NCBI RefSeq assembly: GCF_029227915.1
Contig: NC_079877.1
Coordinates: 33,629,851 to 33,693,850 of the forward strand
Source of the DNA: Hydractinia symbiolongicarpus
Taxonomy: Eukaryota; Cnidaria; Hydrozoa; Anthoathecata; Hydractiniidae
Length of the DNA stretch: 64,000 bases
Reading direction: 5' to 3'
Under the pieces are notes generated by a model. It did not search any database. It saw only the letters and a program-made list of their open reading frames with translations, and had not been told where the DNA came from. The position numbers were made by a program, and so were the translations under genes. Of this stretch, positions 1 through 12,174 are shown piece after piece (within the stretch, counting starts at the first letter, position 1; each line of letters opens with the position of its first letter).

Positions 1-927
1 TTATTCAAACAAGAATCCCTGAATATCCCTGAATAGGGAACAGATTCTATCACTATTTTTGGAGATACTTTGAAGCAAACTCAGACTCAAAAGTGTGTTA
101 GTTTCATGAATATCCGTGTTTTGAAATATTTGTCACAACGCCTATTGAAAACAAATGAATCCACAAAGGTAAAATTGGTAGATGAGACGGATGTGGGAGA
201 CACGAAGATTTAACTGATTCTTCACAAAAACTGTGTTTGATACAATTGTCAGCAGGACAAAATGTCTTTAAAAAAATTGCTTCACAATAAATTCAAAGCG
301 CTGGTAGAGTTGGAAGAGGACATTGCGGTCTGCCATGAATGTGAGAACTTTTCCATAAAAAAAGAATGTCTAGTGGAATCGAACATGGTTTTTTCACAAT
401 TATGGGAAACTCGAAAAATGAATTCTATTTCCTGGCTTCCTTTTCTATAGTAGAAAGGTATTTTAAAAATACCATTAATCGACAAGATGCTTGTTGCTCA
501 CACGTTACTAAAAGCTGAACTTTTTACGATTTATCAAATTGCCGATAATGTGGCCGTTGCAATGGCAAAGAATTCTGGTGAGTAAACTAAGCCACACACC
601 TGCTTGTTCAGCTAATCGTCAGATGATTTTATTTCTATTTTGTTCGATACCAGACGCTCACACTGTCATATACATCATTTTATTGTCATTTCCATAATGT
701 TCATATTATAGTATCTTCTTTTATACTTCTATCGAACAAACTTTCACAGGAGAAAGTTCATCAGCATTTCTTAAACTCGAAAGTTTTATAAATTTTTTCA
801 TCGCGATAGATTCTTCGATCAAAGTAATCTTAATTGCTCAAAATACGTTGAAAGTTACTTAGACACTTACTTAACTATAAGTAGAATTTTTTCATTTCTA
901 AAACCACGTCGTTCTCACTGGCTTTCG
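1..927. other. no gene recognised
   Basis: AT-rich sequence with only short open frames, none of which I recognise. A short direct duplication (ATCCCTGAAT) lies near position 20. The 5' untranslated part of the following LINE may start near the right edge. Confidence 0.4.
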
Positions 928-1066
928 TTGTTCCTCAATGTTCCCTTGACCGCGCGCTTATTGCCTATTCATAAAACATTTTACTGCGTTTACAGACCAG
1001 CTTGGCCAAGGAGGGTACTGTTAACGAGTGTAAAAGGCATAATTCTAACAAAGATCAATAATAATA

Positions 1067-2084
1067 ATGGCGGCGAAGAGATCGCACGCGTTTTTTCTAG
1101 CTGGTTTGATTGTTGGAATTTATTGTTGTTTTTGTGTATTCAAACAAAGATTTGTGAAACCAGATAGAATAAGTTTAACACTTAATGTTCAAGACTACTA
1201 CGACGAGATTGGAGAAACGTTTACTTTCAGTTTAATCCATGCTTGTAAACAAAAACCTCGACCAACAGTAAGTTGTACAAGACGCAAAAGTTTGTTTATA
1301 GTTTTACTACTCTTGTGTGGTGACATAGAAGCATGTCCTGGACCGGAAATCCTTGGTGAATTTTGTGGTAAGAGAGGTCTGAAATGTGTTCATCAAAATA
1401 TTCGTGGGTTACTTTCAAACTTTGCTCACTTGGAAGCGTTAGTACACAAGCATTTTAGTGACAATGATGCTCTTTATGAACTGTCTGGTTACACTTTGGT
1501 TAAAAGAAACAGAACATCTGGAAAAGGAAGAGGCGTGGCTGTTTATGTCCAAAACAATATTAATTTTAAGCAAAGGCTGGATTTAGAAAATTCAACTTTA
1601 GAGTCTCTGTCGCTTGAAATTTTTATTAAAAAATCGAAATCAATTTTAGTAGGGTGTTTCTATCGCCCATCGAGGGTTCAAAGTACTTACCATCTAAATA
1701 TAACGAAACATTTGACGATCAAATTGTATCAATCAAGAAAATAAGGAAACTATACTCATGGGAGATTTCAATGTGGACTATAATGTTACAAACGTCAATA
1801 AAGGTTTTAAATCTAGAATTAATGTCCATGGTTTTAAACAACTTATCAATAAACCCACGAGAACGTCTGCTACGTCATCAACGACAATTGCTTTATTTTT
1901 CACTAATTCTCCCGACAATGTTCACTGCACTGACGTATTCCCTACTTCGCTGAGCGATCACGATATGATTGGTGGAATACGTAGGATACACAACATCAAG
2001 CATCCTATGCGAACTCTGAAGTGCCGTAATTACACTAACTACGTTCCTGAAAATCTTTTTAATGACGTCCCCGAAATTGACTGA
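1067..2084 (+). pseudogene. LINE endonuclease (EEP fold), frameshifted
   Basis: Apurinic-type endonuclease that would nick target DNA for target-primed reverse transcription. Start chosen at 1067, where ATG has A at -3 and G at +4. The N-terminus is hydrophobic (about residues 9-25 and again 78-90) and runs into GDIEACPGP, a 2A-like motif. Catalytic-type motifs follow: HQNIRGLL, then after a frameshift near 1745 MGDFN and LSDHD. The segment that normally carries the catalytic Glu (the SETWL-type motif) is missing between HFSDNDA and LYELSGY, so the domain would be dead even with frames repaired. Confidence 0.8.
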
Positions 2085-2549
2085 CGCCCTGTATACGACG
2101 CCAGTGATGTAAATTCTGCAGTTACGTATTTTAACTGAAGCTAAGAGATGCTTTTGATAAACACGCCCCGTTAGTCGAAAAAAGAGTTAAATCACGAATT
2201 TGTAAATGGGTAACTTCAAAAATAAAATCTAAAATGAACAACCCTGACAAACTTCATCGCAAGGCTAGCAAACCAGGTAAAACAGAAGATGCAGAGAAAT
2301 ATAAAAAGATTAGAAATAGTTGCAACAATAATATACTGAAAGCAAAGGCTAACCACCAGCGTGATCTTTTTAACGAAAATCTGTCAAATCCAAGAAAGTT
2401 TTGGAATGCAATAAAATCAGTATTCCCAAGCAAACCGAAAAAAAGTGTGTCAAATGTCAAAAGATAGTGAAAGCAGAAGTAAAGTAAGCAACTTCAGCAA
2501 GTTTTTTAGTACAGCTGTTCACTCCCTTAAATTCTAGTCAATTCAACTT

Positions 2550-4030
2550 ATGAATTTTACATGGAGATACGTACCACCTTTTTCTTTACGAACAAATAAA
2601 ATTTTCATGACAGGTTATATTTCTAAGATTTTTGTAGAGAAAGAACTCCGATCACTCAAACGAAATAAAGCAACCGGTATAGACGAGTTACCACCCGGAA
2701 TGTTAAAAGACTGCGCTATTTTAATTTCAAAACCTCTAAGTCACATAAAAAACCTTTCGATAAACACCTCAACTGTACCATCAGCCTGGAAAGTTGCAAA
2801 GGTTGCACCTATATTTAAATCTGGGGATTCTTCTCTTCCCGAAAACTATCGCCCGATTTCAATTTTACCGGTGCTATCTAAAATTCTTGAGAAAGCTATT
2901 CATAACGAACTCATGAACTATCTCGAAAAAGAGAAATTACTGAACGACTGTCAATATGGTTTTCGAAGTAAACGCTCCACGAAACTTGCTTCTACTTTAT
3001 TTTGCGACAGTATTCGTCGCGAAATAGATGACGGTAAGTTAGTTGGAGCAGTTTATATACATTTATTGAAAGCCTTTGATACGATCGGACACTTATTATT
3101 ATTAAACAAGCTACACACGTACGGAAGACATTAACAATATTCTATCTAGCTACGAGCCAATTTACTGCTGTGTTCCACAAGGTTCCATTTTGGGACCACT
3201 GCTTTTTATAATTTTTTATGATGATTTTGTAGACCATATCTCAAATTCTAAAGGTATAATGTACGCAGATGACACCGTCATATACGTTGCTCATAAAGGT
3301 GTTACTACAATTGAACAACTTCTCAGTCAAGACCTTGAGAGGCTATCAGTATATTTCCGTGAAAATGAGTTAATTATAAATCTAAAGAAAGGGAAAACAG
3401 AAGTCATGTTGTTCGGAACGGCTAAACGCTTGAAACACATGGCAAGGCTCTACAAGTTGTATATCAAGAAAATCCGATAAATTTCGTTTCTCAGTATAAG
3501 TATCTGGTAACAGTAATCGACAGCAAGTTAATGCTTAATGACAACTTCGACCGGTCATATAAAAGCGCCAGCAGCCGTTTACGCCTACTACAAAGATTAC
3601 GACCGTACCTTACCGCTGAAGCCGCACACAATGTTTTCTTGATGATGATTGTACCTTTAATCACTTATAGTAGTGCATTGAGAGTACCTTTCACATTTAC
3701 ACAGCTCAACAAATTAAAATCGCTTAAGAACCGTGCTAGATCGATTGTTCTGAGTGATAATATTCCATCCATCACAGGACTCGTCAACCGTAATATTTGT
3801 GTACTCGTTAAGAAGTGTCTACTAAATGAACTAACATCTGAAAATTTTGACACTTATTTTGTCAGCCAACAACATGACAATAACACACGAAATAACGGCT
3901 GCATTGTCAGGTTACCTCGGGTCAAACTAGAAATCGCCCGGCAGAGTCTCTATTTTGCAGGGGGTAAACTGTTCGAAAAATCGATAATATGTCTCTTTTT
4001 ATGAAGGCGCTCAGAGGGTACTTCTCTTAA
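2550..4030 (+). pseudogene. LINE reverse transcriptase, broken
   Basis: Reverse transcriptase domain. Visible motifs in order: NYRPISILPVLSKILEK, QYGFRSKRSTKLA, AVYIHLLKAFDT, VPQGSILGPLLF and MYADDTVIYV, then the C-terminal thumb region ending in a KALRGYFS-type terminus. In the first catalytic motif the usual Asp (IDLSKAFD) is His. Between LHTYGR and VPQG about 30 residues are missing, and the frame changes there and near 3500. Clearly a decayed copy. The stretch 2234-2467 just upstream (NHQRDLFNENLSNPRKFWNAI) is the linker between endonuclease and RT. Confidence 0.85.
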
Positions 4031-4955
4031 CAGACGATAAAAAGTAAAAGAAAGAACCGAGAACCTAGCTAGCTATTAGGTATTATTTCTTTTGCAGCTA
4101 ACTAGTTTAATAGCTGTTATCATAGTCTATACTATAAACTATAAGCTAAAAGAAAATCTCATATTGTGTTATTTCAAAATTTCATATTAACTTATTTCAT
4201 ATAATCAGCAGGATGTAGCCCAGATTTAACCAGCTACAATCGTGGTCACAATATGTTGGCACAAGACAACGAATTTCGAAGTTCGCCACCACAAGTAATT
4301 GCGTAGGCTCATTCTATATTACGTTCACACATCTTGAACTTGTCAAAGTTCACTTATCAATGTTCAGAGTGGACTTAGGACTTATTTGGTAAATACAAAA
4401 TTCTTAAAGTGTGCTAATTGTTGCTGACGTAATCAAGTCTATTAATCACGAATTTCGGGGCCTTCGTGGTCCCCGACGTGAATTATTTCGGTTTGCGGGC
4501 GTGCTAAAGAATGTGACTAGCAAATTTTCAACCCTCTCTGCCTGGCCTACTTGTGTGCAAAAGTAGCGACTTTGCAGCCTGACGGCTGCAGAGTATTGAC
4601 TATTTGACTGTTTTGTCCATGTTTGGATAACGAGTAAAAAAACTGCCTTAGTCTCAATATTTTTGTCCTCGATTGTAGTATTGTTTTCCTCAGTTTTATC
4701 TGAATAATTTAGTTATAAAAAAATATGTATCGTATTAAAGTACACGATTTCCAACACATAGCTTCAATTTTTATTGATTGGACTTCATTACATTGCACAA
4801 CTTGGAGTGCTTTAAAGTGAAATTTTTGTCCTGGCTACGAAGAATACTTTGTATCAGGCCGTGCATAGATCATGTTAATACTATATTTGTGTTCGTTAAC
4901 AATAAACACAAAGCATTCCTATTGGTTCCTCAAAAAAACACAATTTTTAAGGCCC
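4031..4955. other. no gene recognised; possible LINE 3' UTR
   Basis: The first 150-200 bases may be LINE 3' UTR, but no microsatellite tail or target-site duplication is evident. A small GC-rich hairpin (CGGGGCC-TTCGT-GGTCCCCG) sits near 4457-4480. Nothing else is recognised. Confidence 0.35.
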
Positions 4956-5160
4956 CGGGTGAATGGAAAACCAATCTTACGCCTCTAGGCTCCGGGCTGT
5001 GTCTAGCTCTCTTTATCAGGTGACGATGATTCCGCCTCGTGCGGCGACGGCGGAAATCAATTAAAAAAAGTGAAACAATATGAACGACAGCACTTGAACC
5101 GAGCTCTCTCTCTGCTGTCTAAGAAAGAGATCACTTCCACCGGCGTGGTAAATTTAAAAC
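4956..5160 (-). repeat. SINE-like repeat with tRNA-like head
   Basis: Read on the minus strand from 5160, a tRNA-like head ends in a box B-like GGTTCAAGTGC. It is followed by a GC-rich hairpin, GATTTCCGCC...GGCGGAATC, then a CTAGACACAGCCCGG segment. A second copy of the hairpin and the following segment lies near 20.76-20.84 kb. Box A is weak. Both features suggest an old tRNA-derived SINE; no precise ends or duplications were found. Confidence 0.4.
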
Positions 5161-8100
5161 ATTTCTAAATATCCAATTTTTTAAAATCGTGTAATTTCTT
5201 TAAATGCTCAACTTAGGTGATAAACCATGATGAAAGTATGACCCGCCCCTTGATGTTGGATTTGATTGTTAACATTTCTAACACCATGTAAAAAAGAAAA
5301 GATTTTTTATTTACATCTTTGATAAAATAAATAACAATGGCCCAGTCCCAAGTCGCTTCTTAACGTACGCCTCTTTTAATTTTTGCACCCGTGAGCAATA
5401 GCTCAAAACTTATTAAATTCAGCCCGCTGCGATCTACTAAACAAGGGAGGACTTTACGACCTAAAATTTTAAAAGATTTTTATTGAAGTTAAAGGAAGCA
5501 AATTTGTGTAAACTCCCAAACATTAACTTTTTAAGATATCCAGATATATACCACGCTATTTTTTTCAAGGCCACCGAGAGATCATGCTGCTATTCAGGTG
5601 TCCACACTGATTTTTCCACGTTTTTTCCAAAAAAAAAATATTTTATAAGGACTCTTATTGTTTTTATAGGTGCTAGAGAAAAAACAAATGGTAAAACTGT
5701 GAAGACGAAGTGCTTTTTCTTTCCTCCTTTGACCCATGAAAATATATATGTGATGATTTTTTTGTTTTAGATCCTCAAGTTTAACTTTCTCTTTGTAAAT
5801 GTGTTGGTTTTTATACCTTAAATCGAAAATAAGCTTAATTTTTCTCCTTTCGTACTGACGAAAAGGGGATTTACAACATGTGGTGTAGAAGACACTTCTT
5901 TAATTCGACCTGTGTCAAGAAGCTCTTGTACCGCCTCGTTGACAAATTCGCAATTTTTTATAGCAGATTGATTATGTCAAACAAACCGGTTTGGTGGTGG
6001 CGCGAAAAAAGGAATAGTATAACCTTCCTTGGTAATTTAAGGAACAGTCGCATTACAGCCGATAGTCTTCCGATATTTCAACTTTTCCTTGAGCATACCC
6101 TTAACTGGAATTACTGACGTATTTTACCTAAGACAAAATCAATGTTTCCCCTATCTAACATTGTTCAACGATTGGGAAGTCTTTCTCCCAGTGTCGAGTC
6201 CAGTCAGTTTCCAAACCTGTACATTGATCTGTATACTCTGATGTACGCTGATTGGCTAGAATAGCGCGTGGTATGGTTGTCAATACTCCGTGAAGATTAG
6301 GTTGTTTTTCTTAGAATTCCACATTTTGTGATTGGACATGATTTGACATAGGTGACAAGTGTTCATAGGGTTAGAACAGGGTTGATAAAAGGGTTTTGGA
6401 TTTGTTTTTGCCTTCATTTTGCCAGTGCTTTTGACTTAGACGTTTTATTCCCTTTTTGTCACCTGAATCGCTTGCTGATTCATTGGGCAAGCATTCTTTT
6501 GACTATTCTGGAACCTTCATGTTTTTCGACTTACTCTGTTGTTGCAGTTTTATTTAGAATTCTTGTTTCTGTTCGATAAATCTTTGGTCCAAGTAGCTTC
6601 TGACTACGTCAAACTGTTTAACTCCGTTTAACGTTGGCGGAGGAGACTGGCTGTTGCTAGCAGTTTCTTCCAGGTTATTGTTAAAAACCTCGTTCATTTT
6701 TAAGATTCAATGCAATTGCGTTACCTTAAGTACCGAAAAGTTAATCGATGTGTTATTAAATTTCTAAAAATTCCGCCCTTTTGCATGAAAATTAAGCGAC
6801 ACTGTGATATTTAGGTTATTTCTGTAAGGCTCCTTTTACACTGAAAATAAATTCTCAGATGTTTTAATGCTTTACACAAAGATTTATTTAATTTTTAGTT
6901 TTAGTTTTTGGGCTTTAAAAATTCGTCGTTGGCGGCGTAGCATTTGTACTAAAAAATGCCTTGGAGTGGCCGCCATAGAAAGGTGACTGTCTTCTGGATA
7001 GTAGTAGCCAGGAAGGCAAGTTCAGCAAAATAGCGAATGTTAAATACAAACACATTTTACTTTTTCTCAAATTTCACTCCCCGAATAATTACATAATATA
7101 ACTTACCGCAACAAACTTATTTTTAAGATTGGACATCGCTGCCCTTATATGAATGCTTGGTTCATGCCACTATCTGGTTCGGTAAAAATGCCAAATCTTG
7201 TTAAATTATATCTTTAGATTGTGGTTTAAAGTGTACTTTTTCTTATTGAGAAAAAAAGACAACATTGTACGCATCTGCTTGTACTACGTGATCTGTTGAA
7301 AGAAATTCTTTCTTTCCGGGAATGTGACTATTGTGTGTTTTAAAATAGAAGTGTACCATATAATCTTTCAATTATATCTTGGAGTTTCTTTGCCAATATA
7401 CATTTTTTATGAATACAAAAAAATATCAAACGTTTTTGCACCACTGTTAAAAAATATAATAACGCAATTTGAACAGAGCCAGGAAACTAATTTTATAACA
7501 TTACCATCTTCAACAATCTGAAGCAATCCATCTTAAAGTATAGCACATAACGATACAATCACGCCACATTTTTCCCCCTATATTCTTACATAAAAGTACA
7601 CAATTTTAATCAAAAAAAAATCCAAAGTAAATATCAACATTTTGATAAAGTTGTTCGCCATGCCTGGCTTTCTTAACAAAAGATGTTCTTTCGGCCATTC
7701 TTGAAACTATGGCCAAAATTACGCGGTGCTTGCAAAATAACCAATGATTTCTTGCTATTTATGTTTTATTATCTTTAAACAAAGCATAAAAAACCTTTGA
7801 CCTTGTTTTTTCTACGTTTATGCACTGAGTTTTCTTGTCGTCGCTATTCTAGCGACGACCAAGAACAGTCCACGGTTGTATACATTTTTGTACAGTAGCA
7901 ACGACGAGCCTATTTTGGAAAAAAGCTGTCGAACATTTTTATTCTCTGTACTTTATGTTTATCTCTATATTATTGTGTTTGTATGTCAGCAACATGGTAG
8001 ATCCAATCTTTGATATTGCGCGAATTCATTGTAAAAGTGGGGTTCGATTTGCTTTATTTTAATATATTTTAGTATATTATATTTTTTTATTGTATTTTAT

Positions 8101-9278
8101 TTAACACCCAATGCAATAATTATTATCGAAATTGAAAAAAACAATTATTCCCTATTTAAAAACTGCAATTAAAAGTATTTACTGGTGGGCTGATGTACCT
8201 TCCTTTTCCAGTCAAATTTATCACCCCAAACCAGTCAAGTTTGTCAGTATGGGATGGGACAAATGAAGTTAATTAAAGTCTGCCTTTTTAACACTTAAAT
8301 TATTTTGCAAGGATAAGCAATCTATAGATGCCCAGTTGGTCATGGAAACACTACAGCAGTGGCATATGTACTGAAAATGGAAGCATACACTCATCATCTT
8401 GCCATCGCTGTACAAATGTGGTAATAGACAATTAATAGAGACTAGTCGATAAGGACCGTTAAAATCCACTTAGGCAAGATGTCACTGGAAAAGAAAACCG
8501 TCACTTAAATTTTGATTACATTAGCAAGGACCTGTCAATACACTTTTTTTAAAAAAAATTGTTTCCTGTTGCTTTTATAGTGTAGAGGTTTAAACGTTGC
8601 CTCTGTGTGTAAAGCTTGAAACGCTGATAAAAATAATGTATGAGGACATTAAAGAGAAAGGGGTGTTTATTAGAGGATTCACGGTACAAATTATTTTTTT
8701 GTTTAAAATTTTTATACTCCTTGCCTATTGTAAAGAGCTTGTAACACTCTTTATAGTACAGGCTATAGTTTAGGATAATGTCCCTGTAACGAATGGTTAC
8801 AAAAATGTTGGGGTTTAAAGGTATATTGATGACGTCATGAATCCGCCTGTTCCAAAACGGATGGGTGACCCAGCTTTAGAAAATTAGTCCTGTTTTTGAC
8901 CCTACGAAGGAGATGACGTCAGTTATCAGTATCCGAATTATTTCGCTTCAAACTAAATTGCACTGCAATAGCGTCACCAACTTTAATAATATTATTGACG
9001 TTAGTCTTTGTAATTACGTAGTGTTTAAATATCAGATAAACAAACTGGACTTATTTTTTTCGAATTTCCGCATTCCTTAGAAGAAAAAAAACGCTCCTAT
9101 GGAAATCCGAATTTTTGCTTGATTCGGTATTCTCAGTCGCAGGTAACTTTTCCTATTAAGAAGAGATACATGACTTTCGGCTAATTATATGCCTGGTGTT
9201 GAAAACATAATAACTAATTTAAATCCAGGAAATTTGAAGTTAACATAGAATTAGCACTAAATCCGAGCATTTTTAACA
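5161..9278. other. long intergenic stretch, no gene recognised
   Basis: AT-rich, with short open frames that resemble no family I know. Two items stand out: a strong hairpin at 7832-7865, and two GATGACGTCA (CRE-type) sites near 8828 and 8911. No exons with convincing splice sites or domain motifs were seen. Confidence 0.5.
7832..7865. repeat. hairpin, 14-15 bp arms
   Basis: TTCTTGTCGTCGCT, loop ATTCT, AGCGACGACCAAGAA. The arms pair along their length apart from one bulged base. No surrounding gene explains it; it could be the core of a small palindromic repeat. Confidence 0.6.
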
Positions 9279-9422
9279 CAGTCTGTCAGAATGTATGCAG
9301 TCTGTCAGAATGTATACAGTCTGCCATCATGTATGTAGTGTGTCATCATGTATGCAGTCTGTCAGCATGTATTCAGTCTGCCAGCATGTGTGCAGTCTGT
9401 CAGCATGAATGCAGTCTGTCAG
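9279..9422. repeat. 19-bp minisatellite, about 7.5 copies
   Basis: Tandem units with consensus CAGTCTGTCAGCATGTATG, each 19 bp, diverged at a few positions. The array directly abuts the ATT-rich 3' tail of the minus-strand LINE, so the LINE may have inserted at or in the array. Confidence 0.9.
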
Positions 9423-9737
9423 ATTATTATTATTATTATTATTATTAAGCAATATTTATACAGGATTTTTTACACTTCAGTAAAATGAACTACTGCTATC
9501 ATCGTGTGTCCTGTCAGTAAAAATATATAAAAGAAAGAAAAATATAAGCAAAAACTATTATCTACTAAATAACCACTCATGAGTTAGCTAACAAATGAAT
9601 ATAAAACGCATGTACGTACCAAGAAAAAAGAAAAAGAGAAAAAAGAAAAATGTGAAACTAGAATGCGCAAAAGTTAGAAACAGAAGCTACTTTAATAATT
9701 ACTAAAAACATATAAAACATATTTTAAAAGCGAATAT

Positions 9738-10816
9738 TTACATAAAATGTTGATAAACTAATTTTTTGAACTGAAATAAGTTATCACAACAACGTATTTT
9801 TAATGGTAAGTCATTGTATAATGCTGCACCAAGATATTTGAAGGATCTTTTTCCGAACTCTAATTTTATACGTGGTAATTTCACTAACATATTTCGATTC
9901 CGTGTGTTAATTGAATACTCGTTGATAACAAAATACTTATTGAAATTTTCGCAGACAGTGCTCGTCAGACAGCTTTTTACCAAAACGCATGCCCGTCCTT
10001 TCATCTTTCCTTCAATACTCCCAATCGTATTTTTTCCTCCAACTATTTGTCCGGCTCGATTTTCTATTGATTGTAACTTTTTTCGTTGGGTCATCGTTAA
10101 TTTTAAATTTAAAAGAGAACTATACAACAAAATGGGTTCAATTACCATCTGATAGATTTTATAAGCAGCTTCAAAACTCAGAAATGGTCGCATTTTTCTA
10201 AGAAGGTTCAATCTTCCGGCTGCTTTCTTATATGACTTCTCGAAATTATCAACCAGGGTTAGTGACGAATCCAGTTCGTTTCCCAAATATATGTAAGACG
10301 TGGAATGATGAATAGGTTGACCCTGCATTGCCAATTGGATTGTATTTTTGGTATTTTTACGGGATAATCTTTTAGATGTTCCAAATAGCACAGTTTCTGT
10401 TTTTCCTTTCTTTAGATTCAGTATGAGTTCGTTATCGTTCAAATAAGTGGATACGTTTTCTAATTCATCGTTCAATGTTGTTTCTATTATATAGGGGTCA
10501 GCATTTGCAACATAGATGACGGTATCGTCAGCAAATTGAATACACTTACTTTTCTCAAGGTGTTCCGAGAAGTCATTAAAAAATAAGTGGATACGTTTTC
10601 TAATTCATCGTTCAATGTTGTTTCTATTATATAGGGGTCAGCATTTGCAACATAGATGACGGTATCGTCAGCAAATTGAATACACTTACTTTTCTCAAGG
10701 TGTTCCGAGAAGTCATTAAAAAATATCAAAAATAGTATAGGACCGAGTATCGATCCTTGCGGCACTCCACTTACAACATTAAAACTTGCTGATGTTCGAT
10801 TGGCACACAAATACAA
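9738..10816 (-). pseudogene. LINE reverse transcriptase C-terminal half, split by internal duplication
   Basis: Two frames, 10816-10487 and 10475-9738. The first contains VSGVPQGSILGPILFLIFF and FADDT; the second runs from the thumb region (NDNELILNLKKGKTE) to the natural C-terminus (FKKLVYQHFM). They are separated because a 140-bp segment (10441-10580) is duplicated in tandem (10581-10720). 140 is not a multiple of three, so the reading frame is lost. The RT active-site DD is retained but the N-terminal RT domain is absent. Confidence 0.85.
10441..10720. repeat. 140-bp perfect or near-perfect tandem duplication
   Basis: Positions 10441-10580 recur at 10581-10720, starting AAATAAGTGGATACG in each. 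It lies inside the LINE RT and includes the FADDT motif twice. The near-identity implies a recent event, or an assembly artefact. Confidence 0.9.
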
Positions 10817-10820
10817 AGTT

Positions 10821-12174
10821 TAATGAATATTTTTCTTATATGCTATTGCAATTGATGTCTTTTCTCAATGTTGGTAAAAATGACACTTTTATGCGTTTAA
10901 TTTTGTTGGCAGACTGTTGACAAAAATTTCCAAGAAATTGCACTCTTGATTGTGCCATTTTGTGCTACACAGATATGGTTCGGTCAGCTTCTAGGATTGC
11001 TATATGCACCAACTTTGTTGTTCTCATCTAACCAGGAACGGAGAAAGTGCACCATCTTCACAAGCACTTAGTTATGATGGCAGCTCCTTTATCCGACATG
11101 TGATCCAAACTCTTAGAGTTGCACATGCAGTTGCTGATATCATTAAGGCTTTATGAAGGATTGAAATGCAGACGCGATACTCAACTCCTGTACGACGATG
11201 GGTCCAGTATTGTTTTGAACAGGGAATCAATCCCATTCGGCTTCTCTCGTTTAGGTATTGGAATACTTGACTTTCTTGTATCATACAGGAGTTGGTTATA
11301 GTGTAATACGTACTACTAGAAGCGCCTTAGAATTTATTATAACGATACCAGGGTTCAGGAGTCTTTCAGACCAACCTGTAATAAGCAAATTTGTCAGGGG
11401 TGTGTTTATATTAAGACCGAGTACTCCTCGCTACACTTGTATGTGGGATGTGAATATACGTCTTAACTGTTTGAAGTCATATTGGGAAAGAATGGACTAA
11501 TAGGTTTAAGATTCATTGTTTTAAATTAGCTTATCTTTTTTCTTATCAGCAGGACAGAGAATACACAGTGTTTTTAGCATTAGGACTACACACATGGACT
11601 TCTGTGGAGACACCCTGATTTTTCCAATTCATGTTGAATTTATTCTGTTAAATATGAGTTCATAACCCAATGGAATTCTACTACAACCTTCGGTTTTGCA
11701 ACAGGAAAATTCAGAAACCCGTTTTTTGTAGATTTCATTTTTTATACAGATGCAATCACTTCTTTAGCGGAGTCTATAAAACACTTCAACAATTTGAAAG
11801 AAATTATTCCGTTATCTACCTTGCAAAATTAATTTTCCCACCAAATGCTATTTTTGATTTCCATTATTGTTACTTTGGTCAGAATTTTTTAAATCGCCTA
11901 ATGGAAGATAGAGACAAGGCAGGGCCGAGACGGTATTAAGTTGTTAGTATCCAAGCTAAAACATTTCGTGGTTAAATTCCAGTCATAAACCAAAAGTACT
12001 TATTATTCACTCTTTTGCTGGTTGGTGGTAGTTACTTTTGGCAGGTGAAACAGAGCTGGATATTATCTTTTTAAAGTTATGTAATTATCAGCTAGCTACT
12101 TAGCTGCACATCCTTTAGTGGAATCAATTTTCCCGGCCCCTTGGATTTGCACTAACCTCTCTTGTTTTATTCGG
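10821..12174. other. no gene recognised
   Basis: Short open frames on both strands (for example 11072-11284 minus, 11258-11500 plus) overlap in a somewhat less AT-rich patch. They match no family I recognise and could be a decayed coding relic. Confidence 0.4.

Larger units (their letters stand above)
928..4030 (+). mobile_element. CR1/L2-like non-LTR retrotransposon, dead copy
   Basis: An endonuclease-plus-reverse-transcriptase LINE in sense orientation, split across all three frames (1067-1744, 1758-2084, 2234-2467, 2550-3134, 3190-3480, 3531-4004). The last frame shifts once more near 3985, and an alternative frame closes at a TAA at 4028-4030. Endonuclease then RT with motif YADDT, and no gag-like zinc knuckles seen, suits the CR1/L2/Jockey group. 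The C-terminal RT region resembles the LINE copies near 10 kb and 35 kb, so all three look like one clade. The copy is inactive: there are several frameshifts, a gap of roughly 30 codons near 3135-3160 and a lost catalytic Asp. The 5' boundary is uncertain. Confidence 0.85.
9423..10820 (-). mobile_element. 5'-truncated CR1/L2-like LINE, minus strand
   Basis: Contains the 3' half of a LINE: RT motifs VPQGSILGP and FADDTVIYV through to the end of the ORF, about 290 bp of 3' UTR, and a 3' (TAA)n tail (plus strand ATT repeats at 9424-9446). Truncation just before the VPQG motif is typical of incomplete target-primed reverse transcription. The 3' UTR shares a TTTACAGGAT-like block with the LINE at 34.8 kb, which supports one family. 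Confidence 0.85.

Noticed and set aside
262-450. Short plus-strand frame as a gene
   Set aside because: 62 codons, no recognisable motif, overlapped by an opposite frame; no supporting signals.
5095-5160. tRNA gene on the minus strand
   Set aside because: Only a box B-like word and part of an anticodon arm are visible; better explained as a SINE head.
9814-10201. Plus-strand frames over the minus-strand LINE
   Set aside because: Antisense shadows of the reverse transcriptase.
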